Source of the DNA: DASSUW01 sp963830725
GTDB taxonomy: Bacteria > Actinomycetota > Thermoleophilia > Solirubrobacterales > Solirubrobacteraceae
Assembly: GCA_963830725.1 (NCBI GenBank)
Contig: CAWHNO010000013.1
Location: forward strand, 124,001 to 188,000
Direction of reading: 5' to 3'
Length of the DNA: 64,000 nt
Part shown: positions 6,820 to 15,042 of the stretch, piece after piece
Numbering within the stretch: position 1 is the stretch's first letter
Layout of the letters: every line of letters starts with the position of its first letter
The notes under the pieces: generated by a model
Seen by the model: the letters and a program-made list of their open reading frames with translations, nothing else
Databases searched by the model: none
Told to the model about the DNA's origin: nothing
Position numbers and translations under genes: made by a program

Positions 6820-9462
6820 ATGAGCACCGCGGACCTCGAGCACCGCACGCGCTACGACCCGGCCGAGGTCGAGGCCCGCGTGCGCGCGCGCTGGCTCGAC
6901 TCGGGGCTCTTCCACCCCGAGGCCGCGGGCACGGCCGCCGAGAACTACTCGATCGCCATCCCGCTGCCGAACGTCACCGGCGCGCTCCACATGGGCCACG
7001 CGCTCAACGGCTCGGTCCAGGACGCGCTGATCAGGCTCGCCCGCATGCGCGGCAAGCGAACCAAGTGGATCTTCGGCACCGACCACGCCGGCATCGGGAC
7101 GCAGACGCTCGTCGAGCGCGCGCTGCTCGCCGAGGGCACCAGCCGCGAGGAGCTCGGGCGCGACGCGTTCGTCGAACGCGTGTGGCGCTGGCGCGACCAG
7201 TACGGCTCCACGATCGTCGAGCAGTTCAAGCGGCTCGGCGCCTCCTGCGACTACGAGGACGAGCGGTTCACGCTCGACCCGTCATACGTGCGCGCGGTCC
7301 AGAAGGTCTTCGTCGACCTCTACGACAAGGGCCTGATCTACCGCGACAACTACATGGTCAACTGGGACCCCGGGTCGCGGTCGGCCATCTCGGACCTCGA
7401 GGTCGAGCAGCGCGAGGTCACCGACACCCTCTACTACGTCGACTACCCGCTCGAGAGCGGTCACGGCTCGGTCACCATCGCGACCGTGCGGCCGGAGACG
7501 ATGCTGGCCGACACGGCGATCGCCGTGCACCCCGACGACGACCGCTACACCCGGCTGGTCGGCGAGGCCGCGATCCTGCCGATCGTCGGGCGGCGGCTGA
7601 AGATCATCGCCGACGAGTACGTCAAGCCCGAGTTCGGGACCGGCGCGCTGAAGATCACGCCCGGCCACGACCCGAACGACTTCGAGATCGGCCGCGCGCA
7701 CGGTCTCGAGGAGGTCAGCGTGATCGGCGAGGACGGTCGCATGACGGCGGCCGCCGGCGAGTTCGAAGGCATGACCGCGCTCGAGGCGCGCGAGGCCGTG
7801 GTCGAGCGGCTGCGCGCCGAGGGCCGGATCGCGCGCACGGAGCAGTACCGCCACGACGTGCCGTACTCGCAGCGCTCCGGCGAGCGGATCGAGCCGCTGA
7901 TCTCGCTCCAGTGGTTCATGCGCATGGACGAGCTCGCCAGGCCGGCCATCGAGGTGGTCGAGTCCGGACGCGTGCAGATCCACCCGGAGGGCCAGCGCCG
8001 CCGCTACCTGGAGTGGATGGCGAACATCCGGCCCTGGTGCATCTCGCGCCAGCTCTGGTGGGGCCACCAGATCCCGGTCTGGTACCGCGGCGGGGAGACC
8101 TACGCCGGCATGGAGCCGCCCCAGGGCGCCGGCTGGGAGCGCGACCCGGACGTGCTCGACACCTGGTTCTCGAGCGGCATCTGGCCGTTCGTGACGCTCG
8201 GCTGGCCGGAGCAGACGGCGGCGCTGCGGGCCTTCTATCCGACCGACGTCCTCTCGACGGCGCGCGACATCCTCTTCCTCTGGGTCGCCCGCATGGTCAT
8301 GTTCGGGCTCGAGTTCGCCGGCGACGTCCCGTTCGACGACGTCTACGTGCACCCCGTCATCCAGGCGCCCGACGGCCGCCGGATGTCGAAGTCGCTCGGC
8401 ACCGGCATCGACCCGCTGGACCTGATCGAGGGCGGCCCGCGCCCGCCGGTGTTCCAGCAAGGCGGGGACTTCCCCGCCTACGGCGCCGACGCCGTGCGCT
8501 TCGGGCTGCTCGCCAGCTCCTCGACCCAGGACGTGCGCTTCAACGAGGAGCGCGTCGCCCAGGGCCGCCAGCTCGCCAACAAGCTCTGGAACGCCTCGCG
8601 GCTCGTGCTGCTGCGCGTGCCCGAGGGGGTCGGGCTGCCGGAGCGCGCGCCCGAGGCCGAGGCGATCGAGGACCGCTGGATCCTCTCGCGCCTGCAGGCG
8701 GCCGAGGCGGACGTGGCCGCGGCGATCGACCGGTTCGAGTTCCACGTCGCCGCCCTGCGGCTGTACGACTTCGTCTACGGCGACCTGTGCGACTGGTACC
8801 TGGAGATGATCAAGCCGCGCCTCTACGCCGACGGACACGAGGTTTCGCGCTTCGATCCTCGCAAGCTCGGATCTCCGCGCGACGTTACCCAGGTCGCCCT
8901 GCACGTGCTCGGCGAGACGCTGGCGCTCGCGCATCCGATCATCCCCTTCGTGACCGAGGAGATCTGGTCGCTGCTCCCCGGCACGGACGGCCTGTTGATG
9001 GTCCACCGGTACCCCGAGCCGGATGACGCCCTGCGCGACGAGGCCGCCGAGGCCGATGTCCGCCGCGCGATCGCGGCGACGCAGGAGCTGCGCGGCTGGC
9101 GCGACCGGGTCGGCGCCGCCGCGGGCAAGGCCGTCCCCGCCCGGCTCGAGGCCGAGGGCTACGACCTCACGGCGGAGCACATCGCCCGGCTCGCGCGGGT
9201 CGAGTGGTCGGCCGACGGCGGCGAGCCGGTCGCCACCGTCGGCGTCCCCGGGGGCAGTGTCCTCGTGCTCGCCTCCGAGACGGTCGACCTCGACGCCGCG
9301 GCCGAGCGCGCCGAGGCGCAGCGGGCGGCGCTCGAGAAGGAGATCGCGCGCGCCGAGGGCAAGCTGGCCAACCAGGGCTTCGTGGCCAAGGCACCCGCCG
9401 CCGTCGTCGAGAAGGAGCGCCAGAAGCTCGAGCAGCTCAAACGGGAGCTGGCCGACCTGTGA
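6820..9462 (+). CDS. valS: Valyl-tRNA synthetase
   Basis: Class I synthetase that charges tRNA-Val, with an editing domain. The 880-residue length is normal. The HIGH-type motif is LHMGH (56-60) and the KMSKS-type motif is RMSKS (521-525). The CP1 editing region lies between them (VRPETMLADTAIAVHPDD). The C-terminal coiled-coil arm is AAAERAEAQRAALEKEIARAEGK. An odd feature is residues about 673-690 (HEVSRFDPRK, LGSPRDVT), which sit where homologs have a short linker after WYLEMIKPRLY. These residues use GTT, GAT, CCT, GGA and TCT codons that are rare elsewhere in the gene, and they coincide with a palindromic repeat. The ATG start fits the leaderless promoter. Confidence 0.97.
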   Translation: MSTADLEHRTRYDPAEVEARVRARWLDSGLFHPEAAGTAAENYSIAIPLPNVTGALHMGHALNGSVQDALIRLARMRGKRTKWIFGTDHAGIGTQTLVERALLAEGTSREELGRDAFVERVWRWRDQYGSTIVEQFKRLGASCDYEDERFTLDPSYVRAVQKVFVDLYDKGLIYRDNYMVNWDPGSRSAISDLEVEQREVTDTLYYVDYPLESGHGSVTIATVRPETMLADTAIAVHPDDDRYTRLVGEAAILPIVGRRLKIIADEYVKPEFGTGALKITPGHDPNDFEIGRAHGLEEVSVIGEDGRMTAAAGEFEGMTALEAREAVVERLRAEGRIARTEQYRHDVPYSQRSGERIEPLISLQWFMRMDELARPAIEVVESGRVQIHPEGQRRRYLEWMANIRPWCISRQLWWGHQIPVWYRGGETYAGMEPPQGAGWERDPDVLDTWFSSGIWPFVTLGWPEQTAALRAFYPTDVLSTARDILFLWVARMVMFGLEFAGDVPFDDVYVHPVIQAPDGRRMSKSLGTGIDPLDLIEGGPRPPVFQQGGDFPAYGADAVRFGLLASSSTQDVRFNEERVAQGRQLANKLWNASRLVLLRVPEGVGLPERAPEAEAIEDRWILSRLQAAEADVAAAIDRFEFHVAALRLYDFVYGDLCDWYLEMIKPRLYADGHEVSRFDPRKLGSPRDVTQVALHVLGETLALAHPIIPFVTEEIWSLLPGTDGLLMVHRYPEPDDALRDEAAEADVRRAIAATQELRGWRDRVGAAAGKAVPARLEAEGYDLTAEHIARLARVEWSADGGEPVATVGVPGGSVLVLASETVDLDAAAERAEAQRAALEKEIARAEGKLANQGFVAKAPAAVVEKERQKLEQLKRELADL
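8841..8890. repeat. TCGCAAGCTC-loop palindrome, copy D, inside valS
   Basis: The core stem GATCC/GGATC (8854-8858 with 8869-8873) surrounds the invariant loop TCGCAAGCTC (8859-8868). Pairing continues imperfectly outward (TCGCGC on the left with GCGCGA on the right; GGT with ACC). It matches copy E upstream of ndk, read in reverse, over about 48 bases, including the flank CGACGTTAC. It is translated in frame as part of valyl-tRNA synthetase. Confidence 0.75.
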
Positions 9463-10673
9463 GCACGTGGCGCCTCGAGGACGCCGAGGCCCACCTGCTC
9501 TCGCTCGAGCTGTTCGGCATGCGCTTCGGGCTCGAGCGCATGCGCCGGCTGCTCACCGTGCTCGGCAGCCCGCAGGAGCGGTTCCGCTCGATCCACGTGG
9601 TCGGCACGAACGGCAAGTCGTCGACGGCGCGGATGTGCGCGGCGCTGCTCGACGCGCACGGCGTGCGCACCGGCACGTTCCTTTCACCGCACCTGACCTC
9701 GTTCGCCGAGCGCGTCCGGATCGGCGACGCCGACCTGACTCCCGACGCCTTCGGGGCGGCCGTGCAGCGCGCCGCCGCGGCGTCCGCCAAGGTCGACCGC
9801 ACGCTCGAGGAGGGTGACCGCGTCACGCAGTTCGAGCTGCTCGCGGCCGCCGCGTTCGCCGAGTTCGCGCGCCGAGGCGTCGACATCGCCGTCGTCGAGG
9901 CCGGCCTCGGCGGCCGCCACGACGCCACCAACGTCCTCGGCGCGCCGGTCGTGGTGCTCACCAACGTCGGGCTCGAGCACACGCGCTGGCTCGGCCCCAC
10001 GGTCCGCCACATCGCGCGCGAGAAGCTGGCCGTCGTGCGGCGCGGAGCGACGCTCGTGACGGGCGCCGTCGACCCCGAGGTGCGCGACATCGTCGCCGAG
10101 ACGGGCGCCGAGGTCGTGCCCGCCCCGCCCGTCGAGGCGGGACCCGCGGGCTACCAGCGCACCAACTTCTCCGTGGCGGTGGCCGCCGCCCGCGCGCTGC
10201 ACGGCGAGCTCGACCCCACACTGGTGGCCGAGGTCGCCGCCCGCGTGCAGGTTCCGGGGCGCATGCAGGTGGTCGCCGAGGACCCCTTGACGATCTACGA
10301 CGGCGCCCACAACCCGTCGGGCATGCAGGCGCTCGTGGAGGCGCTCGAAGTCGGCGCCCGGCCGCTGTACGCGGTGGTCTCGATCCTCGACGACAAGGAC
10401 GCGGCGGGCATGCTGCGGGCGCTGCTCGGGAAGACCGTGGGCGCGGTGTTCACGAGCTCCAAGAACCCCCGCGCGCTGCCTCCGGCGACGCTCGCGTCGC
10501 TCGCCGCGCAGCTCGACGGGCCGCCGTCCGAGATCGTGCCGGACCCGCGCGCCGCGGTGGCGCGGGGGCGCGAGCTGGCGGGCCCCGGCGGGGCCGTCGT
10601 GGTCACCGGCTCGATCTACCTGGTGGCGGACCTGCTGGGCGAGCCGGGGCGGCGGAGGGCGTCCGCGCTGTGA
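9459..10673 (+). CDS. folC: Folylpolyglutamate synthase / dihydrofolate synthase
   Basis: ATP-dependent Mur-ligase-type enzyme that adds glutamate to folates, and often also to dihydropteroate. The product is 404 residues. The N-terminal FGMRFGLERMRRLLTVLG is followed by the P-loop VVGTNGKSST (47-56). Later motifs are FLSPHLTSFAERVRI, EAGLGGRHDATNVL and YDGAHNPSGM. The GTG start overlaps the valS stop (GTGA), so translation is coupled to valS. The valS-folC order is common in bacteria. Whether it has one or both activities cannot be told from sequence. Confidence 0.94.
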   Translation: MSTWRLEDAEAHLLSLELFGMRFGLERMRRLLTVLGSPQERFRSIHVVGTNGKSSTARMCAALLDAHGVRTGTFLSPHLTSFAERVRIGDADLTPDAFGAAVQRAAAASAKVDRTLEEGDRVTQFELLAAAAFAEFARRGVDIAVVEAGLGGRHDATNVLGAPVVVLTNVGLEHTRWLGPTVRHIAREKLAVVRRGATLVTGAVDPEVRDIVAETGAEVVPAPPVEAGPAGYQRTNFSVAVAAARALHGELDPTLVAEVAARVQVPGRMQVVAEDPLTIYDGAHNPSGMQALVEALEVGARPLYAVVSILDDKDAAGMLRALLGKTVGAVFTSSKNPRALPPATLASLAAQLDGPPSEIVPDPRAAVARGRELAGPGGAVVVTGSIYLVADLLGEPGRRRASAL

Positions 10674-10786
10674 ACGACGGCGGCCCGAGTCTGTTCGCCA
10701 TGGTGGCCATCGTGGCGGTCGTCGTGGCGCTCGTCATCCTGATCTTCTTCGCCATCGGTTTTGCCCTCGGTCGGGCTTTCCTGTAA
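10670..10786 (+). CDS. Small single-span membrane protein (38 aa)
   Basis: The frame starts with GTG overlapping the folC stop (GTGA) and encodes 38 residues: NDGGPSLFAM, then an uninterrupted hydrophobic stretch (VAIVAVVVALVILIFFAIGF), then ALGRAFL. The stop-start overlap identical to other coupled genes here, and the clean transmembrane helix, argue that it is real. No family is recognised. It is followed by a zinc-ribbon membrane protein and could be a partner of it. Confidence 0.55.
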   Translation: MNDGGPSLFAMVAIVAVVVALVILIFFAIGFALGRAFL

Positions 10787-10796
10787 CCCCTCCGTC

Positions 10797-10802
10797 TACG
10801 AT
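10797..10802 (+). promoter_or_regulatory. -10 box of the zinc-ribbon membrane protein gene
   Basis: TACGAT ends 10 nt before the ATG at 10813. There is no Shine-Dalgarno, so a leaderless transcript is likely. Confidence 0.4.
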
Positions 10803-10812
10803 TCGTGCAGCA

Positions 10813-11343
10813 ATGCCCTACTTCGGCATCTTCGGGATCACGAACGACAGCCTCAACACGGCGGTCAACGTGCTCCTCCTCGTGCTGGTCGTCGTCTGGT
10901 TCGCCCTCATCTTCTGGACGTACGCGGACGCCCGTCGGCGGATCGACGACCCCATGCTCGTCGCCTGCGCGACGGCCGCGTCACTGTTCCCGTTCGTGGG
11001 CACGATCGTGTACCTGATCGTGCGCCCGCCCGAGTTCGTGGACGACGTGCGGCTGCGCGAGCTCGAGATGACCGCGGCCGAGGCGCGGCTGGCGAGTCTC
11101 GACTACCAGCTCTGCCCGCACTGCGACTACGAGATCAAGGCCGACTACCTGCGCTGCCCGAGCTGCATGCGCAAGCTGAAGGAGCGCTGCTACTCGTGCG
11201 GCAAGCCGGTCGACCCGGCATGGAAGCTGTGCCCGTTCTGCGAGGCGGAGATGGAGACCCCGCCGCCCCCAGGCAACGCGCCGTCGCCGGCGCTCGCAGA
11301 CGACCGACCAGCCGACGGTGGCCGCCGAGGCGATCGAACCTGA
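10813..11343 (+). CDS. Membrane protein with double zinc ribbon
   Basis: A 176-residue protein of unknown function. The N-terminus has two hydrophobic helices (LNTAVNVLLLVLVVVWFALI and MLVACATAASLFPFVGTIVY) separated by a basic loop with WTYADARRRIDDP. After the VRPPEF linker come two Cys4 zinc ribbons: CPHC with CPSC, and CYSC with CPFC. The C-terminal tail is Pro/Asp-rich and disordered. Similar phospholipase-D-nuclease-like N-terminal helices plus zinc ribbons are known in actinobacterial hypothetical proteins. It lies upstream of ndk with its own promoter. Confidence 0.7.
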   Translation: MPYFGIFGITNDSLNTAVNVLLLVLVVVWFALIFWTYADARRRIDDPMLVACATAASLFPFVGTIVYLIVRPPEFVDDVRLRELEMTAAEARLASLDYQLCPHCDYEIKADYLRCPSCMRKLKERCYSCGKPVDPAWKLCPFCEAEMETPPPPGNAPSPALADDRPADGGRRGDRT

Positions 11344-11381
11344 GCCCACGCGCGAGCGGGCTCGCGAGCGCCGCTAGCACC

Positions 11382-11430
11382 GTAACGTCGATCGTAGGTC
11401 CGAGCTTGCGAGGACCGGAGAGCGAAAGGA
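11382..11430. repeat. TCGCAAGCTC-loop palindrome, copy E (reverse orientation), upstream of ndk
   Basis: The stem GGTCC/GGACC (11397-11401 with 11412-11416) encloses GAGCTTGCGA, the reverse complement of the family loop. The reverse complement of the whole stretch aligns with the copy inside valS, including the flank CGACGTTAC. Its end provides the purine-rich AGCGAAAGGA that serves as the ndk ribosome-binding site. Confidence 0.7.
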
Positions 11431-11437
11431 ATTTCAC

Positions 11438-11848
11438 GTGGACAGGACCCTGATCCTGGTCAAGCCCGACGCCTTCGCGCGCGGCCTCACCGGCGAGATC
11501 ATCCAGCGCTTCGAGAACAAGGGCCTGAGGATCGTCGCCCTCCAGCACATGACCATGAGCGAGGCGATCGCCAAGCAGCACTACGCCGAGCACGAGGGCA
11601 AGCCGTTCTTCGGCGAGCTGGTCGAGTTCATCACCTCCGGCCCGCTCGTGGCGATGGTGCTCGAGGGCGAGCAGGCGGTGGCCGCCGCGCGCCAGGTCAT
11701 CGGCGCCACCAACCCGGTCGAGGCCGCGCCCGGCTCGATCCGCGGCGACTACGCGATCGCGGTCGGCCAGAACATGGTCCACGGCTCGGACTCCGACGAG
11801 TCCGCGGCGCGCGAGGCGAAGCTGTTCTTCCCGAACCTAGGGGCCTGA
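11438..11848 (+). CDS. ndk: Nucleoside diphosphate kinase
   Basis: Transfers the gamma phosphate from NTPs to NDPs through a phosphohistidine. The 136-residue length is normal. The active-site histidine is His115 in NMVHGSDS, and the N-terminal signature is RTLILVKPDAF. The GTG start has a good Shine-Dalgarno (GAAAGGA, 7 nt upstream), unusual among transcription-unit starts in this window, which mostly look leaderless. The stop codon lies within a hairpin and overlaps the likely CTG start of maf. Confidence 0.97.
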   Translation: MDRTLILVKPDAFARGLTGEIIQRFENKGLRIVALQHMTMSEAIAKQHYAEHEGKPFFGELVEFITSGPLVAMVLEGEQAVAAARQVIGATNPVEAAPGSIRGDYAIAVGQNMVHGSDSDESAAREAKLFFPNLGA

Positions 11849-11874
11849 TCAAGAACCTCGACGATCTTGATCAG
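11845..11874 (+). terminator. Hairpin at the ndk stop codon
   Basis: CTGATCAAG (11845-11853) pairs perfectly with CTTGATCAG (11866-11874) across a 12-nt loop, and the ndk TGA is inside the left arm. No T-tract follows, so it could be an attenuating or RNA-stabilising hairpin rather than a strict terminator. Confidence 0.45.
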
Positions 11875-12410
11875 ACCCTGATCCTCGCGTCCGCCTCGCC
11901 CAGCGGCGGGCGATCCTGGCGGAGGCCGGCATCCCGTTCGAGGTGCGGCCGGCGAACGTCGACGAGGACGAGGCGGGCGACCCGGCCGCCGTGGCGGAGG
12001 CCAACGCGCGGCGCAAGGCCGAGGCGGTGCCCGGCGACCTCGTGCTGGGCGCCGACACCGTGGTGGCGCTCGCCGGCGTGATCTTCGGCAAGCCGCGCGA
12101 CGAGGCGCAGGCGCGCGAGTACCTGGGCGCCCTGAACGGGCGCACGCACGAGGTCGTCGGCGCCATCGCGCTGGCCCGCCACGGCGCGACCGTGGCCACC
12201 GCGGTCGAGGTCACGCGGGTCACGTTCCGCCGCCGCAGCGACGGCGAGATCGCCGAGTACGTGGCGACCGGAGAGTGGGTCGGACGGGCCGGCGGCTACG
12301 CCATCCAGGAGGAGGGCGGATCCTTCATGGTGGATCGCATCGACGGCGACTACCTGAACGTCGTCGGGCTGCCGCTGGAGCGGCTGAAAACCTTGCTGGC
12401 GAGAGATTGA
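11845..12410 (+). CDS. maf: Maf-type nucleoside triphosphate pyrophosphatase, frameshifted here
   Basis: Hydrolyses non-canonical or modified NTPs (dTTP/UTP or m7GTP class) to monophosphates. The N-terminal signature LILASASP lies at 11878-11901 in one frame. The rest (RRAILAEAGIPFEV, then VRPANVDEDE, GADTVVAL, GKPRDEAQAREYL, RAGGYAIQEEGGSFM) continues in another frame from about 11904 on. One C missing from the CCC run near 11899 would restore SASPQRRAILAEAG. The start is unclear. A CTG at 11845 that overlaps the ndk TGA fits the coupling pattern of this genome. The uninterrupted frame alone begins at GTG 11943 (155 residues). Confidence 0.85.
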
Positions 12411-12412
12411 AG

Positions 12413-12456
12413 TGCGGCTTTCTCGCACTCGCAAGCTCGCGCGAGCGCCTTGATTA
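12413..12456. repeat. TCGCAAGCTC-loop palindrome, copy B
   Basis: TGCGGCTT, then CTCGCAC (12422-12428), loop TCGCAAGCTC (12429-12438), GCGCGAG (12439-12445) and CGCCTTGATTA. Six of seven stem positions pair. It begins 2 nt after the maf stop and lies upstream of the mreB promoter region. Confidence 0.8.
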
Positions 12457-12484
12457 CAGGCCATTTCAGCGCCGGACCCTTCGA

Positions 12485-12490
12485 TACACT
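12485..12490 (+). promoter_or_regulatory. Possible -10 box of the mreB operon
   Basis: TACACT lies 48 nt upstream of the mreB ATG. Unlike most promoters here it would give a leader of roughly 40 nt. No clear -35 box or Shine-Dalgarno is seen. Confidence 0.3.
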
Positions 12491-12538
12491 GGCCGCCCTG
12501 GCGCGGGCTTCGCTCCAACCTGCTCGCGCTCCTCCTCT

Positions 12539-13588
12539 ATGGGCTTCTTCTCGTATCTCACCGGCTTCGGTGGCCGTGACATGGCCGTAGATCTCGGCAC
12601 GGCCAACACGCTCGTCTACGTGCGCGGCCGCGGGATCGTGCTGTCCGAGCCGTCGGTGGTGGCGATCGACAGCCGCTCCGGGGAGGTTCATGCGGTGGGC
12701 ATCGAGGCCAAGCGCATGCTCGGCCGCACGCCCGGCACCATCAGCGCCATCCGGCCGCTCAAGGATGGTGTCATCGCCGACTTCGACGTCACCGAGGAGA
12801 TGCTGCGCCACTTCATCCAGAAGGTGCACCAGAACCGCTGGGCGCACCCGCGCGTGGTGGTCTGCGTGCCCTCGGGCGTGACCGGGGTGGAGAAGCGCGC
12901 GGTCGAGGAGGCCTGCCTGAGCGCCGGAGCCCGCCAGGCGTACCTGATCGAGGAGCCGATGGCCGCCGCGATCGGCGCCGGCCTGCCCGTCGGGGAGCCG
13001 ACCGGGAACATGATCGTCGACATCGGCGGCGGCACCTCCGAGGTCGCCGTCATCTCGCTCGGCGGCATCGTCGTCTCGCAGTCCGTGCGCGTCGGCGGCG
13101 ACGAGCTCGACGAGGCGATCATCAACTACGTCAAGAAGGAGTACAAGCTCCTGATCGGCCAGCAGACGGCCGAGGAGGTCAAGCTCGAGATCGGCAGCGC
13201 CTACCCGCTCGACGAGGAGGTCCAGGCCGAGATCCGCGGCCGCGACCTCGTCTCCGGCCTGCCCAAGACGGTCGTGCTCACCTCCGAGGAGGTGCGCGCC
13301 GCGCTCGAGGAGCCGCTGGTCCAGATCATCGACGCGATCAAGGAGACGCTCGACCGCACGCCGCCCGAGCTGGCCTCCGACATCATGGATCGCGGGATCA
13401 TGCTGGCCGGCGGCGGATCGCTGCTGCAGGGGCTCGACGAGCGGCTGCGCGAGGAGACGCAGATGCCCGCGCACCGCGCGGAGTCGCCGCTGACCTGCGT
13501 CGCCGTCGGCTCGGGCCGCTCGCTGGAGGAGTTCGAGGCGATCCACCGCTCGAACCGGAACAATCGGCCCCGGCGTGCCCCCGAGGCG
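12539..13588 (+). CDS. mreB: Rod shape-determining protein MreB
   Basis: Bacterial actin that organises lateral wall synthesis. The ATG at 12539 gives FFSYLTGFGGRDMAVDLGTANTLVYV in two parts. Phosphate 1 is DLGTANT, phosphate 2 is IVDIGGGTSEVAVIS, the connect motif is EEPMAAAIGAG, and the adenosine motif is LAGGGSLLQGL. About 350 codons is the normal MreB length. No stop follows in this frame, which runs straight into mreC. Removing one C from the CCCCC run near 13580 would end MreB with a basic tail at a TGA (13590-13592) that overlaps the mreC ATG. Confidence 0.95.
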
Positions 13589-14479
13589 ATGATGCATGAC
13601 AAAGTCGTCCGCCGGCGCCGCGCGGTCCTCGCCGCACTGGTGCTCTTCTCGCTGTTCCTGCTGACGGCGTACTTCGGCGAGTCCTCATCCGGGCCGCTCC
13701 ACGGCGTCCAGCGCACGACGATGGAGGTCCTGGCCCCGATCCAGGAGGGCGCCAACCGCGCGCTCAAGCCGTTTCGCGACCTGTTCGGCTGGTTCGGCGA
13801 CACGCTCGACGCCAAGGAGGAGCGCGACCGGGCCGAGGCCGAGCGCGACGCGCTGCAGAAGAAGCTCGCGGAGGTCACGCTCCAGAAGGACGAGCTCGAG
13901 CAGCTCAAGGGCCTCGACCAGATCAACACCGCGGGCGGACTTGACGATTACCAGCCTGTGACCGCTCGCGTGATCGCCCGCTCGCCCAGCTCCTGGTACC
14001 AGACGTTCCAGATCAACAAGGGCTCCAGCGACGGCGTGCGCGTCAACCAGCCGGTCGTCAACAGCGCCGGCCTGGTCGGCAAGATCAAGGAGGTCTCCGA
14101 CGGCAACGCCGTGGTGATGCTCCTGACCGACCCGGAGTTCGGCGTCTCCGCGCGCTCGCTCGACAGCGGCGAGCCGGGCAGCGTGAGCCCGGCGGTCGGC
14201 GCGGCCGGCGACCTGCGCTTCGAGCTGGTCCCGAACGCCAAGGAGGTGCGGCGCGGCGAGCGGATCATCACCGCCGGCACGAGCACCTCCGCGAAGGTGA
14301 CGGATCTGAGCTCGCTGTATCCGGCGGGGATCCCGATCGGGGTGGTCAAGCGGATCGAGACCGGCGAGGGCGAGCTCGACCGCGTGATCCACGTCGAGCC
14401 GGTGGCCGAGCTGCGCAGGCTCGACATCGTCGAGGTGCTGACCGAGCCGGACGCGGACCTGAGGGCCGAGGCGCCGTGA
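13589..14479 (+). CDS. mreC: Rod shape-determining protein MreC
   Basis: Bitopic membrane protein that links MreB to the elongation peptidoglycan synthases. From the Met-Met at 13589-13594 the product is 296 residues. It has a basic cytoplasmic start (KVVRRRR), a transmembrane helix (AVLAALVLFSLFLLTAYF), a coiled coil (EERDRAEAERDALQKKLAEV) and the beta-rich MreC domain (VTARVIARSPSSWYQTFQIN, GLVGKIKEV, GIPIGVV). It reads open from mreB with no intervening stop. The Met here is the natural start if mreB ends at the overlapping TGA. Confidence 0.92.
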   Translation: MMHDKVVRRRRAVLAALVLFSLFLLTAYFGESSSGPLHGVQRTTMEVLAPIQEGANRALKPFRDLFGWFGDTLDAKEERDRAEAERDALQKKLAEVTLQKDELEQLKGLDQINTAGGLDDYQPVTARVIARSPSSWYQTFQINKGSSDGVRVNQPVVNSAGLVGKIKEVSDGNAVVMLLTDPEFGVSARSLDSGEPGSVSPAVGAAGDLRFELVPNAKEVRRGERIITAGTSTSAKVTDLSSLYPAGIPIGVVKRIETGEGELDRVIHVEPVAELRRLDIVEVLTEPDADLRAEAP

Positions 14480-15042
14480 CCTTCACGACGCAGGCGGTGG
14501 CGAGGCTCGCGCTGCTCGGCCTGCTGGGCGGGATCGTCCAGCTGACCACGGTCTCGCAGATCTCGGTCTTCGGCGTGCCCGCCGACCTGTCGCCGCTCCT
14601 GGTGGCCTCGGTCGGCTTCCTCTGCGGCTCGGTCGCGGGCTCGGTCTTCGGCTTCTGCCTCGGCCTGTTCGTCGACACCGTGCTGCTGCAGACGCTCGGG
14701 GTCAACTCGCTGGTGTTCACCGCCGTCGGCTACGGCGCCGGCCGCGTGCGCGAGCTGCGCGACCCCGCCCATACGCTCGCGCCCGTGCTGGTCGGGGCGG
14801 CCGCGACCGCGATCGCCGCCGTCGGCTTCTCGCTGCTGCAGTTCCTGCTCGGCGTCGAAGCGCCGGTCTCGCTCGACCTGCTGCGCCAGATCCTGATGAC
14901 GATCGTGCTCAACACGCTGCTCGCCCTGCCCGTCTACGTCATCTGCCGCCGCGTCCTGCTCCCGTACCTGCCCGACGACCCGCGCCGTCGCCGCCGCCGC
15001 GCGTACACGACCGGCGGCCTCAGCCCGCTCTCGCGTGCCTAA
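14476..15042 (+). CDS. mreD: Rod shape-determining protein MreD
   Basis: Small polytopic membrane protein of the elongasome. The 188-residue product has about five hydrophobic helices (LALLGLLGGIVQLTTV, LSPLLVASVGFLCGSVAG, SVFGFCLGLFVDTVLLQTLG, VGAAATAIAAVGFSLLQFLL, LMTIVLNTLLALPVYVICRR) and a basic C-terminus. The GTG start overlaps the mreC stop (GTGA). It sits in the canonical mreBCD-mrdA-rodA order. Confidence 0.9.
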   Translation: MTFTTQAVARLALLGLLGGIVQLTTVSQISVFGVPADLSPLLVASVGFLCGSVAGSVFGFCLGLFVDTVLLQTLGVNSLVFTAVGYGAGRVRELRDPAHTLAPVLVGAAATAIAAVGFSLLQFLLGVEAPVSLDLLRQILMTIVLNTLLALPVYVICRRVLLPYLPDDPRRRRRRAYTTGGLSPLSRA

